DNA of 64,000 bases, from positions 558,001-622,000 of the forward strand of contig CATOTH010000001.1 in assembly GCA_951813065.1 (NCBI GenBank), read 5' to 3'. How positions within the stretch are numbered: position 1 is the stretch's first letter; each line of letters opens with the position of its first letter. The notes beneath the pieces were generated by a model that ran no database searches, was not told the DNA's origin, and saw nothing but the letters and a program-made list of their open reading frames with translations. A program made the position numbers and the translations under genes. This document shows positions 8,326 to 18,527 of the stretch, piece by piece. Origin of the DNA: an uncultured Bryobacterales bacterium. GTDB taxonomy: Bacteria; Acidobacteriota; Terriglobia; Bryobacterales; UBA6623.

Positions 8326-11300
8326 TCAAGAGCCATGGTCGTAACCCTGGCGGTGCCGCCCATTCAGCAACCAATTCGCAGCGATTCGGCAGTCATCCAG
8401 GATCAAGTACAGGGACGGCACTAAGATCAAAGTGACAAGCGTGGCGAATAGCACTCCGTAGGCCAGCGCGACAGCCATCGGTATGAGGAATTGCGCTTGA
8501 ATGTCGCTCTCGAACATCAGGGGCGAGACCCCGGCTGTCGTCGTCAGGGACGTTAGAATGATCGCGCGGAAACGTGACTCGCCCGCGAGCCGCACTGCTT
8601 CCAAGCGCGAATCTGTCCGCTTGGCATGATCCTGGACGAAGCTCACCATGACTAACGAGTCGTTGACAACCACTCCGGCAAGCGCTACCACACCGCACGT
8701 GGAAATAAAGGTGAGGGGAATTCCCATGATCGCGTGGCCCCATACAGCGCCCACGGCTCCGAACGGTACTGCCGACAGGACGATCAATGGTGCCAGATAG
8801 CTCTTCAGCGGAACGGCAAGTGTGGCGAACATCACGAACAGTGCAATTGCCAATGCAATCGAGAGCGCCTGCAACGCCTCGGCCATCTCGGCTTGATCAC
8901 CGAGAAACGCATACCTCACCGAGCCGTGTTTTTCGATCAGACCCGGAAGAAAACCCCTTTCGAGGTCAGCCAGCACCTGCTGGCTTGTCGTGATCGAGGT
9001 ATCAACTGCCGCCAATACGTTGATCGAGCGGTTCCTGTCCACGCGAGTGATCGACGCTGGTCCCCTCCCGAGTTCTGCGTGCGCCACGGTAGAGAACGGA
9101 ACCTCGGTGCCATCCGGTGTTCGAAAGCGCATGCGTTCGAGGTCCCCGATCGAACGCCGCTCCGATTCGGGGTACCGCACCATCACACGAACATCATCCC
9201 GGCCTCGCTGGATGCGCTGCACCTCCTCCCCCAAGAACCCCTGGCGCACTTGACGACCGATATCTTCGAGCGTCACGCCCATGGCCTCCCCCTCCGGTGC
9301 GAGCGTCAGCTGGATTTCAGGCTTGCCGCCCCTGTACGTGTCGGCGATTTCGAGCACGCCAGGGTACTGCCCAAGCCGGGCCTTCGTGCTGCTTGCAGCT
9401 GCCCGGACTTCGTCGAGGTCCGCTCCACTGAACTGGATGTCAATAGCCTTTCCTCCGCCGAAAAGTGCGTAGGTGACAGTAACTTCGCTCGCCTCCGGTA
9501 TCTGTCCAATCTTTTCTCGGAGTCGACGGGCGACCTCCTCCGCGCTGATGGATCGTGTCTCGGCCTGGACCAGCTCGATGTTCACTTCCGCCAGGTGATC
9601 TCCTCTAGGCGGGTTGATCCTTGCCGTGGGGCCACCCAGCACCAGCTGATACGGTTGCTCGCCAATCGAACTGAGTACGTGCCGGAATTGATCTCTGCCG
9701 TCTTCTTCCAATAGCTCGTCGCGCAGTGCGAATGCAGCTCGCTCAACTCGTGCAACGGCCTCTCGCGTTGAATCGACCGGGGACTCCTCGGGCATGGTCA
9801 CGAAGGTCACCACCTTGTCGGACTCGTCCGTCGGTAACAGGATCACCTTGATGTGTCCGCTACCGACAAAACCTGCCGTGACCAACATACAGGCCAGAGC
9901 GATCGCCAGGGTCAGGTACCTCCAATCCAATGCGGCCCGCAGAAGGGGCTTGTAGACTCGATTGCAGATCCAGTCCAGGGACCCTGAGAATTTGTCGCTG
10001 ATGCGGCCCCACGCACGCGCGACAAGTCCTTCCGCGGCGTCATTCGGCCGCCATCCATGCGCCAAGTGGCCTGGCAGGATGAGGGTCGATTCCGTTAACG
10101 AAAAGAAGAGAGTCGGTATCACTATCAGGGGAATCGCCACCATCAGCTTCCCCTGAAAACCCGGGACGAAAAACATGGGCGAAAAGGAGACCATCGTCGT
10201 CAGGACACCGAACACGACGGGTACGCAGACCTCCCTCGTTCCCTCGATCGCGCCCGCCAGGCCCTGGTTCAACGTGCGCTGCTTGCTGTCGATGTTCTCC
10301 GCCACGACGATTGCGTCGTCCACAACGATTCCCAACACCAAGATGAACGCGAGAAGCGAAATCATGTTGATCGTCACATCCATCACTGGCATCAGCGCGA
10401 ATACGCCGAGGAAGGAGATCGGTATTCCGATCGCCACCCAAAATGCAAGCCGAAGACGCAGGAACAGAGCCAAGACCAGGAAGACCAGCGCGAGTCCTGA
10501 GAGCCCGTTTTCGACGAGTAACCGCGTTCGGCTCCGCAACGTATGCGCCCAGTCTTGCCAAGTGTTGATTTCGATGCCGTCGGGCAATTCCGCCGATGAT
10601 GCCTCAACATAGGCGTACACGGCATCCGCGATCTCGGTCGCGCTCTCGTCGCCGACCCGGTACACATTGAGGGCGACCGCCGGGATGCCATCTAACGCGG
10701 ATTCGCTGGCCCCGCTCTCGAAACCGTCCACGACCTCTGCGACGTCCCCGAGATGAATCTGGGTGCCATCCGGACGCCTCACCAAGGGCAGCGCTTCGAA
10801 CTGGGTGTCCGAAGATGCTCGTCCGCTTGTCCGAAGCAAGACCTCGCCACCCGGGGTCCTGACAGAGCCGCCCGGCAGGTCGACCGATGACCTTCGCACA
10901 GCGCTTGCGATGTCGTCAAAGCTGAGGTTCCACCTTCGCATCGCCTCCTCTGACACTTCGATCGAGATTTCGTACGGCGGAATGTTCGCCATCTCGACCT
11001 GAGAAATCTCAGGAAGCGCTGTAAGATCGGCCCGCGCCTTCTCCCCGATTCTCTTGAGAGTGGAGAGGTCAGCTATTCCAGAGACAACAATTCCGATGAC
11101 TTCGACGCGCAGCGGGATGGAACGGACAAGCGGTTTCCCGGCGTCCTCGGGGAACGCCTCAATGCCGTCGACGCTGGACTGAACTTCCTCGCGGATCGTT
11201 TGCACGTCGTAGCCGGCGCGAACCTCAATCGCTACCACGCCGACGCTCTCGCTGGCCGTGGACGTGACCTTGTTGATTCCGTCGATGCCCTGAATCGCTT

Positions 11301-11508
11301 CCTCGACCAGAACGCAAATTGACTCCTCCACCTCCGGGGGGGCAGCACCTCGATAGGGAACCGTTACCGTGACCACGTCAAGCGTGACATCCGGGAACAA
11401 AGTCGAATTGAGCCCAGCGAGCGAGAGTCCTCCGGCCACCACAATGCCAAAGAGCAGCAGGTTGCCTACGACGCCGTTTCTGGCGAACCATGCGATTGGG
11501 CCGTTCAC
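8326..11508 (-). CDS. Efflux RND transporter permease subunit (AcrB/HAE superfamily)
   Basis: This is a 1060-residue inner-membrane proton-driven pump. The start is GTG 11508, with GGAGG six bases upstream. It has the RND architecture: TM1 at about 12-32, a periplasmic porter domain with 'LFPDVTLDVVTVTVPYRGA' (37-55), TM2-6 at about 335-500, a second porter domain, and TM8-12 at about 880-1040. The proton-relay aspartates are present in TM4 (GIVVDDAIVVAEN, D397 and D398). In TM10 the position of AcrB Lys940 lies in 'VVVNDSLVMVSF', that is Asn instead of Lys, as in several AcrB relatives annotated only as RND permeases. No membrane-fusion adaptor or outer-membrane factor is next to it, so its partners must be encoded elsewhere. 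The substrate is unknown. Confidence 0.92.
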   Translation of the reverse strand: MNGPIAWFARNGVVGNLLLFGIVVAGGLSLAGLNSTLFPDVTLDVVTVTVPYRGAAPPEVEESICVLVEEAIQGIDGINKVTSTASESVGVVAIEVRAGYDVQTIREEVQSSVDGIEAFPEDAGKPLVRSIPLRVEVIGIVVSGIADLSTLKRIGEKARADLTALPEISQVEMANIPPYEISIEVSEEAMRRWNLSFDDIASAVRRSSVDLPGGSVRTPGGEVLLRTSGRASSDTQFEALPLVRRPDGTQIHLGDVAEVVDGFESGASESALDGIPAVALNVYRVGDESATEIADAVYAYVEASSAELPDGIEINTWQDWAHTLRSRTRLLVENGLSGLALVFLVLALFLRLRLAFWVAIGIPISFLGVFALMPVMDVTINMISLLAFILVLGIVVDDAIVVAENIDSKQRTLNQGLAGAIEGTREVCVPVVFGVLTTMVSFSPMFFVPGFQGKLMVAIPLIVIPTLFFSLTESTLILPGHLAHGWRPNDAAEGLVARAWGRISDKFSGSLDWICNRVYKPLLRAALDWRYLTLAIALACMLVTAGFVGSGHIKVILLPTDESDKVVTFVTMPEESPVDSTREAVARVERAAFALRDELLEEDGRDQFRHVLSSIGEQPYQLVLGGPTARINPPRGDHLAEVNIELVQAETRSISAEEVARRLREKIGQIPEASEVTVTYALFGGGKAIDIQFSGADLDEVRAAASSTKARLGQYPGVLEIADTYRGGKPEIQLTLAPEGEAMGVTLEDIGRQVRQGFLGEEVQRIQRGRDDVRVMVRYPESERRSIGDLERMRFRTPDGTEVPFSTVAHAELGRGPASITRVDRNRSINVLAAVDTSITTSQQVLADLERGFLPGLIEKHGSVRYAFLGDQAEMAEALQALSIALAIALFVMFATLAVPLKSYLAPLIVLSAVPFGAVGAVWGHAIMGIPLTFISTCGVVALAGVVVNDSLVMVSFVQDHAKRTDSRLEAVRLAGESRFRAIILTSLTTTAGVSPLMFESDIQAQFLIPMAVALAYGVLFATLVTLILVPSLYLILDDCRIAANWLLNGRHRQGYDHGS

Positions 11509-12242
11509 AGGGTTCCTCCGGATACCGGTGCGTCAACAGTCCTCGTGCTAGGTCTCTTGCCCGGGAACAGCAAGCGACTGGCAGACCGGATCGTTTTCAG
11601 TTCGACCACTATCTTCGATTGACGGCGGGGCACGGCGGTGACGCACCGCGCCGCCTGACCTTGCCCTAGGCCGGAGCCACGAAACCTCTGGAGAAGCAAT
11701 CGATTCCCTCCACCCGGGCATGCCGCCCTGAACTCATCGACATGGGAGGCGGCACAGTACCCTTTTCTTCGTCCCGCCATCGGCTCAATGCGACGCTGCA
11801 AGGAGCGTGACGGCGTAGGTTGCTGACAGCGGACTCCGCACTCAGCTAGAAGAGCGTGGCCGCCACCAGCCCTCTGAACTGTCCCCCAAGACAAGAGCGC
11901 GTGGTGCCCTCCGTTCAAGCCGCTTGCGCGAGAGATTCGAACCCTAGCAATCGATTCGTTCCACACGCGCTTAGCGCAATGTCGCTCGCTGCCAGCCAAC
12001 GGGCGTCATCATAGCGTAGCGCAGACCCGATTCGGGATTGGTTGACTACCGAGAATGGGGTGCCCCGAGAGCCCCAAACCGCGCATGCTCGTGGCTCACG
12101 GGTAAATCATTCGAGTTGATCCGGTCGCAGGGCGGCGGTTCCGGGCCAACGGGTCTCGATTCAAGCCAACGGACGACGAGGGGGTGGTAATCCGGGGTCC
12201 TGACTGGATTCAGCTATACTTTCGGTACGATTGAGGTTAAGG
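11509..12242. other. Divergent intergenic region between RND gene and ispH
   Basis: This 734-nt stretch separates two divergently transcribed genes and must hold both promoters. The minus-strand frame at 11505-11999 has no family signature. A minus-strand stretch near 11935-11955 resembles the T-arm of a tRNA (GGTTCGAATC), but no acceptor, D or anticodon arm can be folded around it. No coding gene is supported. Confidence 0.45.
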
Positions 12243-13214
12243 ATGTACTCGGGCCCCAAGAAGTCCGTGCTTCTGCTCAAACCACGTGGTTTCTGCGCCG
12301 GAGTTGTACGGGCGATCGACATCGTGGACCTGGCCCTGCAAGCTTTCGGTCCGCCGATCTACGTACGCAAGGAAATCGTCCACAATCGTTTCGTCGTGCG
12401 GGATCTCGCGTCGCGAGGCGCGGTCTTCGTCGACTCGGTCGATGACGTACCGGCGGGGGCGCGACTGGTCTACAGCGCTCACGGCGTGGCGCCATCTGTG
12501 CGACGGGCAGCGGCCGAGCGAGATCTCCGGGTCATAGACGCCACCTGCCCGCTAGTGACCAAAGTCCACCTTGAGGCAATCAAGTTCGCCAAGTCACACG
12601 GCACGATCCTGCTGATCGGCCACCGTGACCACGACGAAGTGATCGGGACTGTTGGGGAAGCCCCCGAGCAGACAATCATCGTCTCATCGCCAGAAGAGGC
12701 AGAGTCCGTACAGGTGCCCGAAGGCAACGTAGCGTACCTTACGCAAACCACGCTCAGTTTGGACGAGGCCCAGTCGATCATTGACGTGCTGAGACGGCGC
12801 TTTCCCCACATCCTGGCACCTCCAGCCAAGGATATCTGCTATGCCACCGAGAACCGTCAAATCGCGGTCAAGCATGTCGCGCAGAAGGCCGACCTGCTGC
12901 TAGTTGTGGGATCGCAGAACAGCTCCAATTCGCGGCGCATGGTCGAGGTGGGGGCACAGCGTGGCCTGCCTGGCTACCTGATCGACGACGAGACAGACAT
13001 CGTGCCTTCCTGGTTCGAGAACGCTGAGCGCGTGGCCGTAAGCGCGGGCGCATCTGCACCGGAATCCTTGGTGAGAGTCGTGTTGGACCATCTTTACTCG
13101 ATGGGATTCCAAGATGTCCAGGAGGTCGAGGCTATTGAAGAAGACGTCCATTTCCCATTGCCTCCGGAGCTGCAGCAAGCGCAGTCGTTGACACAGATCG
13201 CAATAGACTCTTGA
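12243..13214 (+). CDS. ispH: 4-hydroxy-3-methylbut-2-enyl diphosphate reductase
   Basis: This is the last enzyme of the MEP isoprenoid pathway. It reduces HMBPP to IPP and DMAPP with a [4Fe-4S] cluster. Counting from ATG 12243 the protein has 323 residues. The three cluster cysteines are C18 (PRGFCAGV), C102 (DATCPL) and C199 (KDICYAT). Substrate-binding motifs are present: VHNRFVV (46-52), SAHGV (78-82), GHRDHDEVIGT (126-136), TQTTLS (167-172) and GSQNSSNS. A TTG four codons upstream (12231) keeps the frame open, but the GAGGTTAAGG just before the ATG supports the shorter start. The gene stands alone. An inverted repeat directly at the stop codon may end transcription. Confidence 0.97.
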   Translation: MYSGPKKSVLLLKPRGFCAGVVRAIDIVDLALQAFGPPIYVRKEIVHNRFVVRDLASRGAVFVDSVDDVPAGARLVYSAHGVAPSVRRAAAERDLRVIDATCPLVTKVHLEAIKFAKSHGTILLIGHRDHDEVIGTVGEAPEQTIIVSSPEEAESVQVPEGNVAYLTQTTLSLDEAQSIIDVLRRRFPHILAPPAKDICYATENRQIAVKHVAQKADLLLVVGSQNSSNSRRMVEVGAQRGLPGYLIDDETDIVPSWFENAERVAVSAGASAPESLVRVVLDHLYSMGFQDVQEVEAIEEDVHFPLPPELQQAQSLTQIAIDS

Positions 13215-13241
13215 CCCAGCTCACGGTGCGGGCTGGGGGTC
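13213..13241 (+). terminator. Candidate terminator hairpin after ispH
   Basis: GACCCAGC at 13213-13220 pairs with GCTGGGGGTC at 13232-13241 around an 11-base loop, with one or two bulged G residues. It begins inside the ispH stop codon. The stem is strong, but no T-run follows (CGTTGCG), so an intrinsic terminator is only plausible. Confidence 0.35.
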
Positions 13242-13609
13242 GTTGCGAAGCATCATCTCCACGCCCATTCCACATCGCTTCCTGATGCTTTGGTCCGGGA
13301 ATCAACCCGGTCAAACAAATTGCCGACCGGCAGTCTGCCCAGAAGAAACCTGCACCAGCACTGCCGGTCCGATCTCTCACGCCGCGAACTACCTCCAGCC
13401 AGGCTCGACCGATTCTTGGCCCGCCGATCCAGGCCGCATCGCCAACGACGAGCCGGCCAAGTGAGGGGGAAAGAACGAGCCGGTTGCGGCAAGGACGAGC
13501 CACCGAAGCTCGCCGCTAACATCATAGGCGTCCGAGATCCGGGCCTCGTCGACGCTGAGGCCTAGTGGGGCCCAGTGTCTTCAACACGAATCCCCCGTGG
13601 AAACTCGAC
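13242..13609. other. Intergenic region between convergent genes
   Basis: These 368 nt lie between ispH and the convergent PHP hydrolase. Overlapping frames on both strands (for example 13132-13503 minus) carry no recognisable domain. No structured RNA was recognised. Confidence 0.4.
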
Positions 13610-15250
13610 TCAGCTCGGATCACAACCGTCAGTTGACTCAGCGGCCGCACGCAAATTGCTCGTCAGTGTCGAGATCGCGCGTTCGAAGACCGCGAGCATG
13701 CTCGTGCGGTCGGCCGCCTTGGAGTAGCTCCCGTATCTCGCGTAGAAAGCCCGCTGCGCCTGGAGTTGGGTGATCACCGTTGTAGCGTCGCGATCGGACC
13801 AAATCGGCGCGCCTCCAACGAGGACACGAATCGCTGCGGTGTGCGCTACAGATGATCCCCCTGGAAGACTCGACGGGGCTCCGCGACCGCGGCCCGCGAT
13901 CCAAGCGCTCTCTTCGAACCGGACCGTCGAATCAACGGCGATCTCATGGATGGAACCATCGATTCGAGCTTCCGACGACGACGCCACAACCTCGCCGTTG
14001 AGCAATAGTTCCAGCTCGTCAAGCTTGCGCGGACTGCGCATCCGCAGCTTGATCCGGACCTTTCGGTCGCTCTCCGGAGCGACACAGAGCGTCTCGCCAG
14101 GCCCAAGACCGTTGGCGTCAAGTTCGATGATCGGACCGCTCGTCACCAAGGTCCGACCGTTCCTGACCGCCCGATTCCACGCTTCGGATCCCGGCACGCC
14201 CGATGTCTGCGCGTACATTCTCATCCCTCCGAGCATTGGCTGCCAAGGTTCTCGATACGGGTTGTTCGGCAGGTCCGTGCCGGCCGTGGGCGGCAAGTCG
14301 TATCCGCAGTTCATGAGGCGGTACCAATTCTCAAGGGGCCAAAAGCCAAAGTTCGCGATCTCCATGAAGTCCACCGCGCCGAGAATCGTATCGGCGAGCA
14401 CCGTGGGGCTCTGGCTGAGAGTTCCTCCGTGCGCAACTCCGGCCAATGCACCGGAATTCCGAGCCCGGTTGAGCACGTCGAGAAACACGGGGTAGTTGTG
14501 CGGTGCGTCAGCCACTCCGGCCATGATCGGAGGAATCACCTCGCCAACACCAAACAGCAAGATGTGGCCCTGGAGCGAATCACGGTATTCCTGTCCGGCA
14601 ACGATTGTCTTGCCTGAGTACGACCGTTCCCCTTCCCGTCCGTATGCGAATTGCCGAGCCCATACTCCGGGCACCATGCCTCCCTTGAGGACCATGAATT
14701 GGGCATGCCAGACATCGTCGCCTGCCATCATCGCCGACCAATCCCGATCGGCATCTGGCTCAATCCGGTCATAGTGGAGGTGCGTGTCAGCCGGGTACCA
14801 GCCGTCCTCGCGGAGACGGTTCCACCGCTCCAGCCCCACAGTGAGGTCGACCGGATCGCCCTCGACTCGCGTATCGATCGAAACAGGCAGGTAGTCAAGC
14901 CCCTTCGCCACATCAACCCGGAGGTGCCGTGCACCAGCCTTCAGCGGGACCCAAACAGGGCCGGTTCCGCGAGCGTAGTTGAACACTTGAGTCTGACGCT
15001 TGGACACATGCACGGAAGCGAACCGCAAACCGTGCGGCCCGAGCCACCGCGGTTCGTGGACCGCCCCGTCCAAGGTCACCGTGAACCGCGCCGCGAGCGG
15101 TTCCCCGCTAGCCGCATCGACCACGTTGAGAATCAGGCGGGGGCTCCAACCGGAGTCGCCCGGAGTCTGGGAGTCCCCGATATCGCTGAAGTGGAGTAAC
15201 GCCGCCGCAAGCACTGATCCAGCAACGAGGCGGAAGCGCCATGGACGCAT
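13610..15250 (-). CDS. CehA/McbA-like PHP-fold metallohydrolase, exported
   Basis: Starting at ATG 15250 the protein has 546 residues and opens with a Sec signal (MRPWRFRLVAGSVLAAALL). The frame is open to 15391, but the extra 47 residues lack a signal and would bury this one. Residues about 38-140 form a beta-rich, carboxypeptidase-regulatory-like front ('VVDAASGEPLAARFTV'). The PHP catalytic part begins at 'YPADTHLHYDR', with metal ligands of the HxH type. Later motifs are 'GVAHGGTL' and 'TAGTDLPNNPY', plus a closing 'GRTLVTSGPIIELDANG' block that also occurs in the paralogue at 25455-27065. CehA and McbA hydrolyse carbamate and related esters; the natural substrate here is unknown. It is followed on the same strand by an esterase-like gene and a sulfatase, with gaps too large for a tight operon. 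Confidence 0.78.
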   Translation of the reverse strand: MRPWRFRLVAGSVLAAALLHFSDIGDSQTPGDSGWSPRLILNVVDAASGEPLAARFTVTLDGAVHEPRWLGPHGLRFASVHVSKRQTQVFNYARGTGPVWVPLKAGARHLRVDVAKGLDYLPVSIDTRVEGDPVDLTVGLERWNRLREDGWYPADTHLHYDRIEPDADRDWSAMMAGDDVWHAQFMVLKGGMVPGVWARQFAYGREGERSYSGKTIVAGQEYRDSLQGHILLFGVGEVIPPIMAGVADAPHNYPVFLDVLNRARNSGALAGVAHGGTLSQSPTVLADTILGAVDFMEIANFGFWPLENWYRLMNCGYDLPPTAGTDLPNNPYREPWQPMLGGMRMYAQTSGVPGSEAWNRAVRNGRTLVTSGPIIELDANGLGPGETLCVAPESDRKVRIKLRMRSPRKLDELELLLNGEVVASSSEARIDGSIHEIAVDSTVRFEESAWIAGRGRGAPSSLPGGSSVAHTAAIRVLVGGAPIWSDRDATTVITQLQAQRAFYARYGSYSKAADRTSMLAVFERAISTLTSNLRAAAESTDGCDPS

Positions 15251-15532
15251 AGGGCTTTGGACTGCGGGTCCATTAGACCGATTCAAGGCTACAACCCTCC
15301 ACGGCCGATAGCCGGAGAGCCACGCCACCGCTGAGAAATATCCAGCCAAGGCCAGCCGCCGAATTCGCCATTGCAAGGCGGCCTTGGCCACCAGCCGCCG
15401 CGATCGTTCAGAATGGATCGACCGGGAGTGTACTTGCTTCCCGCTTCTGTTGAACGGCTTCGCTGGAGAGCAACGATGAACCTTGACGAAGCAAGAACTC
15501 GCGAGTAACTGGAGGCTACCATCCTGACCGCC

Positions 15533-16459
15533 TCAAGGCGATTGAAGCGTTCGGTCGAAGAAGTCCCTGACTCGTTCCATCAAGGACTCCGGAGTGTCGC
15601 CCTCCATGTTTCGGAAGCCGTGGTCGGCATTCTTGACCATGTACAGATCCGATTCGACGCCCGCTTTCTCAAGAGCGGCATGGAGCAATTCGCTTTGGTT
15701 GTATGGGACGGAACCGTCCTTCTCGCCATGCATGTGCAGCATCGGAGGATCGTCGGCAGTGACGTATCGGATCGGATTTGCCCGTTGCGTCTTGTCGGGA
15801 TTCTCCTGGATCGGCACACCGATGAACAGCGACTCCGGCGAATCGGGCCCGTCGTGGTCGATCCGCCCCGGGAAATCGTTCATGCGGAGGAAGTCCGTAG
15901 GGCCGAACCAATTGCAGACTGCGGTCGGCCGGGACGAAACTCCCGCGTTTTCTTCGTGCATGCTGTCCCATTCGGCAACTTCGTGCGCTGTCCCAAGCAG
16001 TGCCACCAAATGGCCTCCCGCCGATGAACCCCAGGCACCGAGACGATCCGGATCGAAACCGTACCGAGAGGCGTTGGCGCGCACCCAACGGATCGCAGCC
16101 TTGACATCGGCGATCGCGGCTGGGAATTTCGCTTCGCCGCTGAGCCGGTACCCAACTGACACCAGGCCAAGACCGTGGGACAGGATGGGCACTGAGCGAC
16201 GGATCCCGTCCTTGGACCCTCCCCTCCAGCCACCGCCGTGGACCCATACAACGACTGGAATCAACTCAGCAGGCCTAGACTTCGGAGCGTAAACGTCCAG
16301 GACGAGGTCACGTCCTTCAATGGACGCGTAAACGATATCCGCATGCTTGACTATGCCGTCGGGAAGGGACTGCTCGCGATCTCGCTCCTGCGCGTATCCG
16401 GCAACAAATGCAGCCACAAACAAACACATTGCAGGAAGGATTCGAGCACGCAGTCGCAT
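15533..16459 (-). CDS. Alpha/beta hydrolase (acetyl-esterase type), secreted
   Basis: The 308-residue protein has a signal peptide (about residues 1-23, ending 'AGYAQ'). It has the full catalytic machinery of the BD-FAE / esterase-lipase group: an oxyanion-hole motif '[12 protein letters not shown]' near 70-82, a nucleophile elbow '[10 protein letters not shown]' (GxSxG, Ser near 145), the acid in '[10 protein letters not shown]' and the catalytic His in 'KNADHGF'. Relatives remove acetyl or feruloyl groups from plant polysaccharides or hydrolyse short-chain esters. The gene lies between a PHP hydrolase and a sulfatase, all exported and all on the minus strand, so a role in breaking down substituted glycans or organic esters is a reasonable inference. 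Confidence 0.86.
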   Translation of the reverse strand: MRLRARILPAMCLFVAAFVAGYAQERDREQSLPDGIVKHADIVYASIEGRDLVLDVYAPKSRPAELIPVVVWVHGGGWRGGSKDGIRRSVPILSHGLGLVSVGYRLSGEAKFPAAIADVKAAIRWVRANASRYGFDPDRLGAWGSSAGGHLVALLGTAHEVAEWDSMHEENAGVSSRPTAVCNWFGPTDFLRMNDFPGRIDHDGPDSPESLFIGVPIQENPDKTQRANPIRYVTADDPPMLHMHGEKDGSVPYNQSELLHAALEKAGVESDLYMVKNADHGFRNMEGDTPESLMERVRDFFDRTLQSP

Positions 16460-16600
16460 GGGATTCGAAGTGAGCTTATCACAAGAGCTCAGGGCTCCTG
16501 CTTAATGCGATTCCACACTTGCATCCTGCCACTCGCAAGATCCGTGCCGCGGCAAGCCCGGCCATCCGGGCACCGCGATCGCGAAGTCGGCACTTTGCGC

Positions 16601-18055
16601 CTAGAACCGCGTCACCCGTGGCTGTCCCACATCCGTCGCCAGCGCCAGGGCATCAAAATTCATCACCATGTGGTCATGCCGGACCTGCGCCAACCGATCG
16701 TCATCCCAAAGATTGTCAAACTCGCCCGGGTCGGCCTCCAAGTCAAACAGCTCGCCGAGGCCGTGACCGTGGTAGATGACCTGCTTGAACCTCTCACTTC
16801 GAACCATGGTGCCGAAGCTCTGCACACCGGCCAGGGCCCGGTAGTACTCACTGCGCACGAACTCCCTGTGGCGGTCAGCCGGAGACTTGCCTTCCAAGAG
16901 ATCTGTAAGCGGCTTACCTTGCATCGACATCGGCACCGTCGCGCCAGCTAGCTCCAGCAGCGTCGGCGCGAGATCTGTCAACTCGACCAGCGCCTGGCTA
17001 CGCAGGCCCTGCTTGAAGCGCCCGGGCCATGAAACCACTAGCGGCACGCGCACCAGACTCTCGTAGAAGCGGCAGCCCTTGAGTAGCAAACCGTGGTCCC
17101 CCAGCGTCTCGCCGTGATCACTGGTGAAAATGACAACAGTATTCTCGATCTGACCGCTCTCCTCCAAGGCATCGAGCATGCGCCCGACGTTGTGGTCAAT
17201 CAATTCGATCATGGCGTAGTACTTTGCCTGGAACGACTTCGCGTCCAGTTCTTCGGGCCGGCGCGGCGTCCGCTGGAAATTCACGTTCTTGAGCCGTTCC
17301 TGGGCGGCCAGGTCTGACTCGCGGAAAAGAGGCCCGGGCATGCTCGACTCCGGGTAGTGGTCCAGCCATTCCTGGGGCGGATCGAACGGCGAGTGCGGAT
17401 CGAAGCAATTCAGGCTGAACAGCCAAGGCTGCTTCCGCTCCTCGCGCATGAAGTCAATCGCGCGGTCGGCACACCAAGTCGTCTGGTGGTATTCGCTGGG
17501 AATAAAGCCGAGTTCCTGGTAGATCGAATCGTAGTCCCGGCCCTGCGACTTCAGCCATTCGATGTAAGAGTGTCCCTCCGGCCAATCGTCATGCGGGTGA
17601 TGGCTCCAGTGGAATACCCGGTATCCGTCATCGACCCGCGGCTCGATGCGTCCCTGCGCCCCAGAAAGGTGGAACTTGCCGGCTAGTCCGCAATCGTATC
17701 CCGCGTCGGCGAGCATCTTCGTGACAAGCGGCGCCGCGTTGTCCCATCGATCGTTCCCGTTCATGCAGCCGTGCACGGCGGATGGATACATGCCCGTCAT
17801 GAACCCGGCGCGGCTCGGGGTGCAGATCGGAGATTGGCAGTACGCTTTCTCGAACGCGACCCCGTTAGCCACGAGACGATCAATGTTCGGCGTGCGGATA
17901 TATTCGTTGCCTAGCGACCGGATGGTGTCCCAACGCTGCTGGTCAGTACAAATCCACAAGATATTTGGGCGCGAATCATCCGCCCGTGCAAGCTGCCCTG
18001 CCAGCCCCGACGCCGCCGCGCCCACAAATCCCCGTCGAGTCATTGATGAAGCCAT
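16601..18055 (-). CDS. Sulfatase (type I, formylglycine-dependent), Tat-exported
   Basis: From ATG 18055 the protein has 484 residues and begins with a twin-arginine signal (SMTRRGFVGAAASG). The frame is open to 18124, but the longer form would hide the signal; ATG 18043 is a third option. The sulfatase signature is complete: metal Asp in 'ICTDQQRWDT' (D38) and the formylglycine site C78-T-P-S-R82 (CxPSR). A second metal site is in 'TSDHGETLGDHG', followed by 'VPLVVSWPG'. The protein would cleave sulfate esters of glycans or small molecules in the periplasm. Maturation needs a formylglycine-generating enzyme, which is not in the window. Confidence 0.92.
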   Translation of the reverse strand: MASSMTRRGFVGAAASGLAGQLARADDSRPNILWICTDQQRWDTIRSLGNEYIRTPNIDRLVANGVAFEKAYCQSPICTPSRAGFMTGMYPSAVHGCMNGNDRWDNAAPLVTKMLADAGYDCGLAGKFHLSGAQGRIEPRVDDGYRVFHWSHHPHDDWPEGHSYIEWLKSQGRDYDSIYQELGFIPSEYHQTTWCADRAIDFMREERKQPWLFSLNCFDPHSPFDPPQEWLDHYPESSMPGPLFRESDLAAQERLKNVNFQRTPRRPEELDAKSFQAKYYAMIELIDHNVGRMLDALEESGQIENTVVIFTSDHGETLGDHGLLLKGCRFYESLVRVPLVVSWPGRFKQGLRSQALVELTDLAPTLLELAGATVPMSMQGKPLTDLLEGKSPADRHREFVRSEYYRALAGVQSFGTMVRSERFKQVIYHGHGLGELFDLEADPGEFDNLWDDDRLAQVRHDHMVMNFDALALATDVGQPRVTRF

Positions 18056-18527
18056 GGCGGCCAGCTTATCGCATACGGCGCAATGATTACTCGCATCGGA
18101 CGAACAGTCGGCATCGGGCTGCATCCGCCGGGGCCGTGTAACGATTTCGCGTGCTCCGATCAGGTCCGGTGGCGCAGCCAGCCTTCGGCGGGTTCAACAA
18201 GGCGGGCCAGAACTCAATCGCTGGTCGAGTGCTTGCGAGACTCACTCATCGTGCGGCCGTGGAGACGCCCGCAGTGCAAACGAGCTGCGGCGCAAGCAGG
18301 TCGATGTTGCCGCCGGCTGAAAGGGCAGGACTGGAAGGGACAATCGTGGGAGCGGCGAGGGTCGCGGGCGTTGCTCAAAGGCACTTGGCGCAAGCGACCA
18401 GACTCAATTGACTTTCCTCGGTAAGACGCTAAACTACGGTTCCGCTACGCGCCGCGCTCCGGCGGACTGCTGAATCCTGCGGGCCGTTCCGTAAGCCAAA
18501 GAGCGCATTCCGCCTGGACCAGTTGTC
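18056..18527. other. Divergent intergenic region
   Basis: This 472-nt stretch lies between the divergently transcribed sulfatase and ADOP permease genes and must hold both promoters. Overlapping plus-strand frames (18083-18424) have no domain signature or ribosome-binding site. No repeat or RNA was recognised. Confidence 0.4.

Noticed and set aside
11930..11999. tRNA-like T-arm on the minus strand (GGTTCGAATC)
   Set aside because: The T-stem has a mismatch, and no anticodon arm with a seven-base loop, D-arm or acceptor stem could be formed around it.
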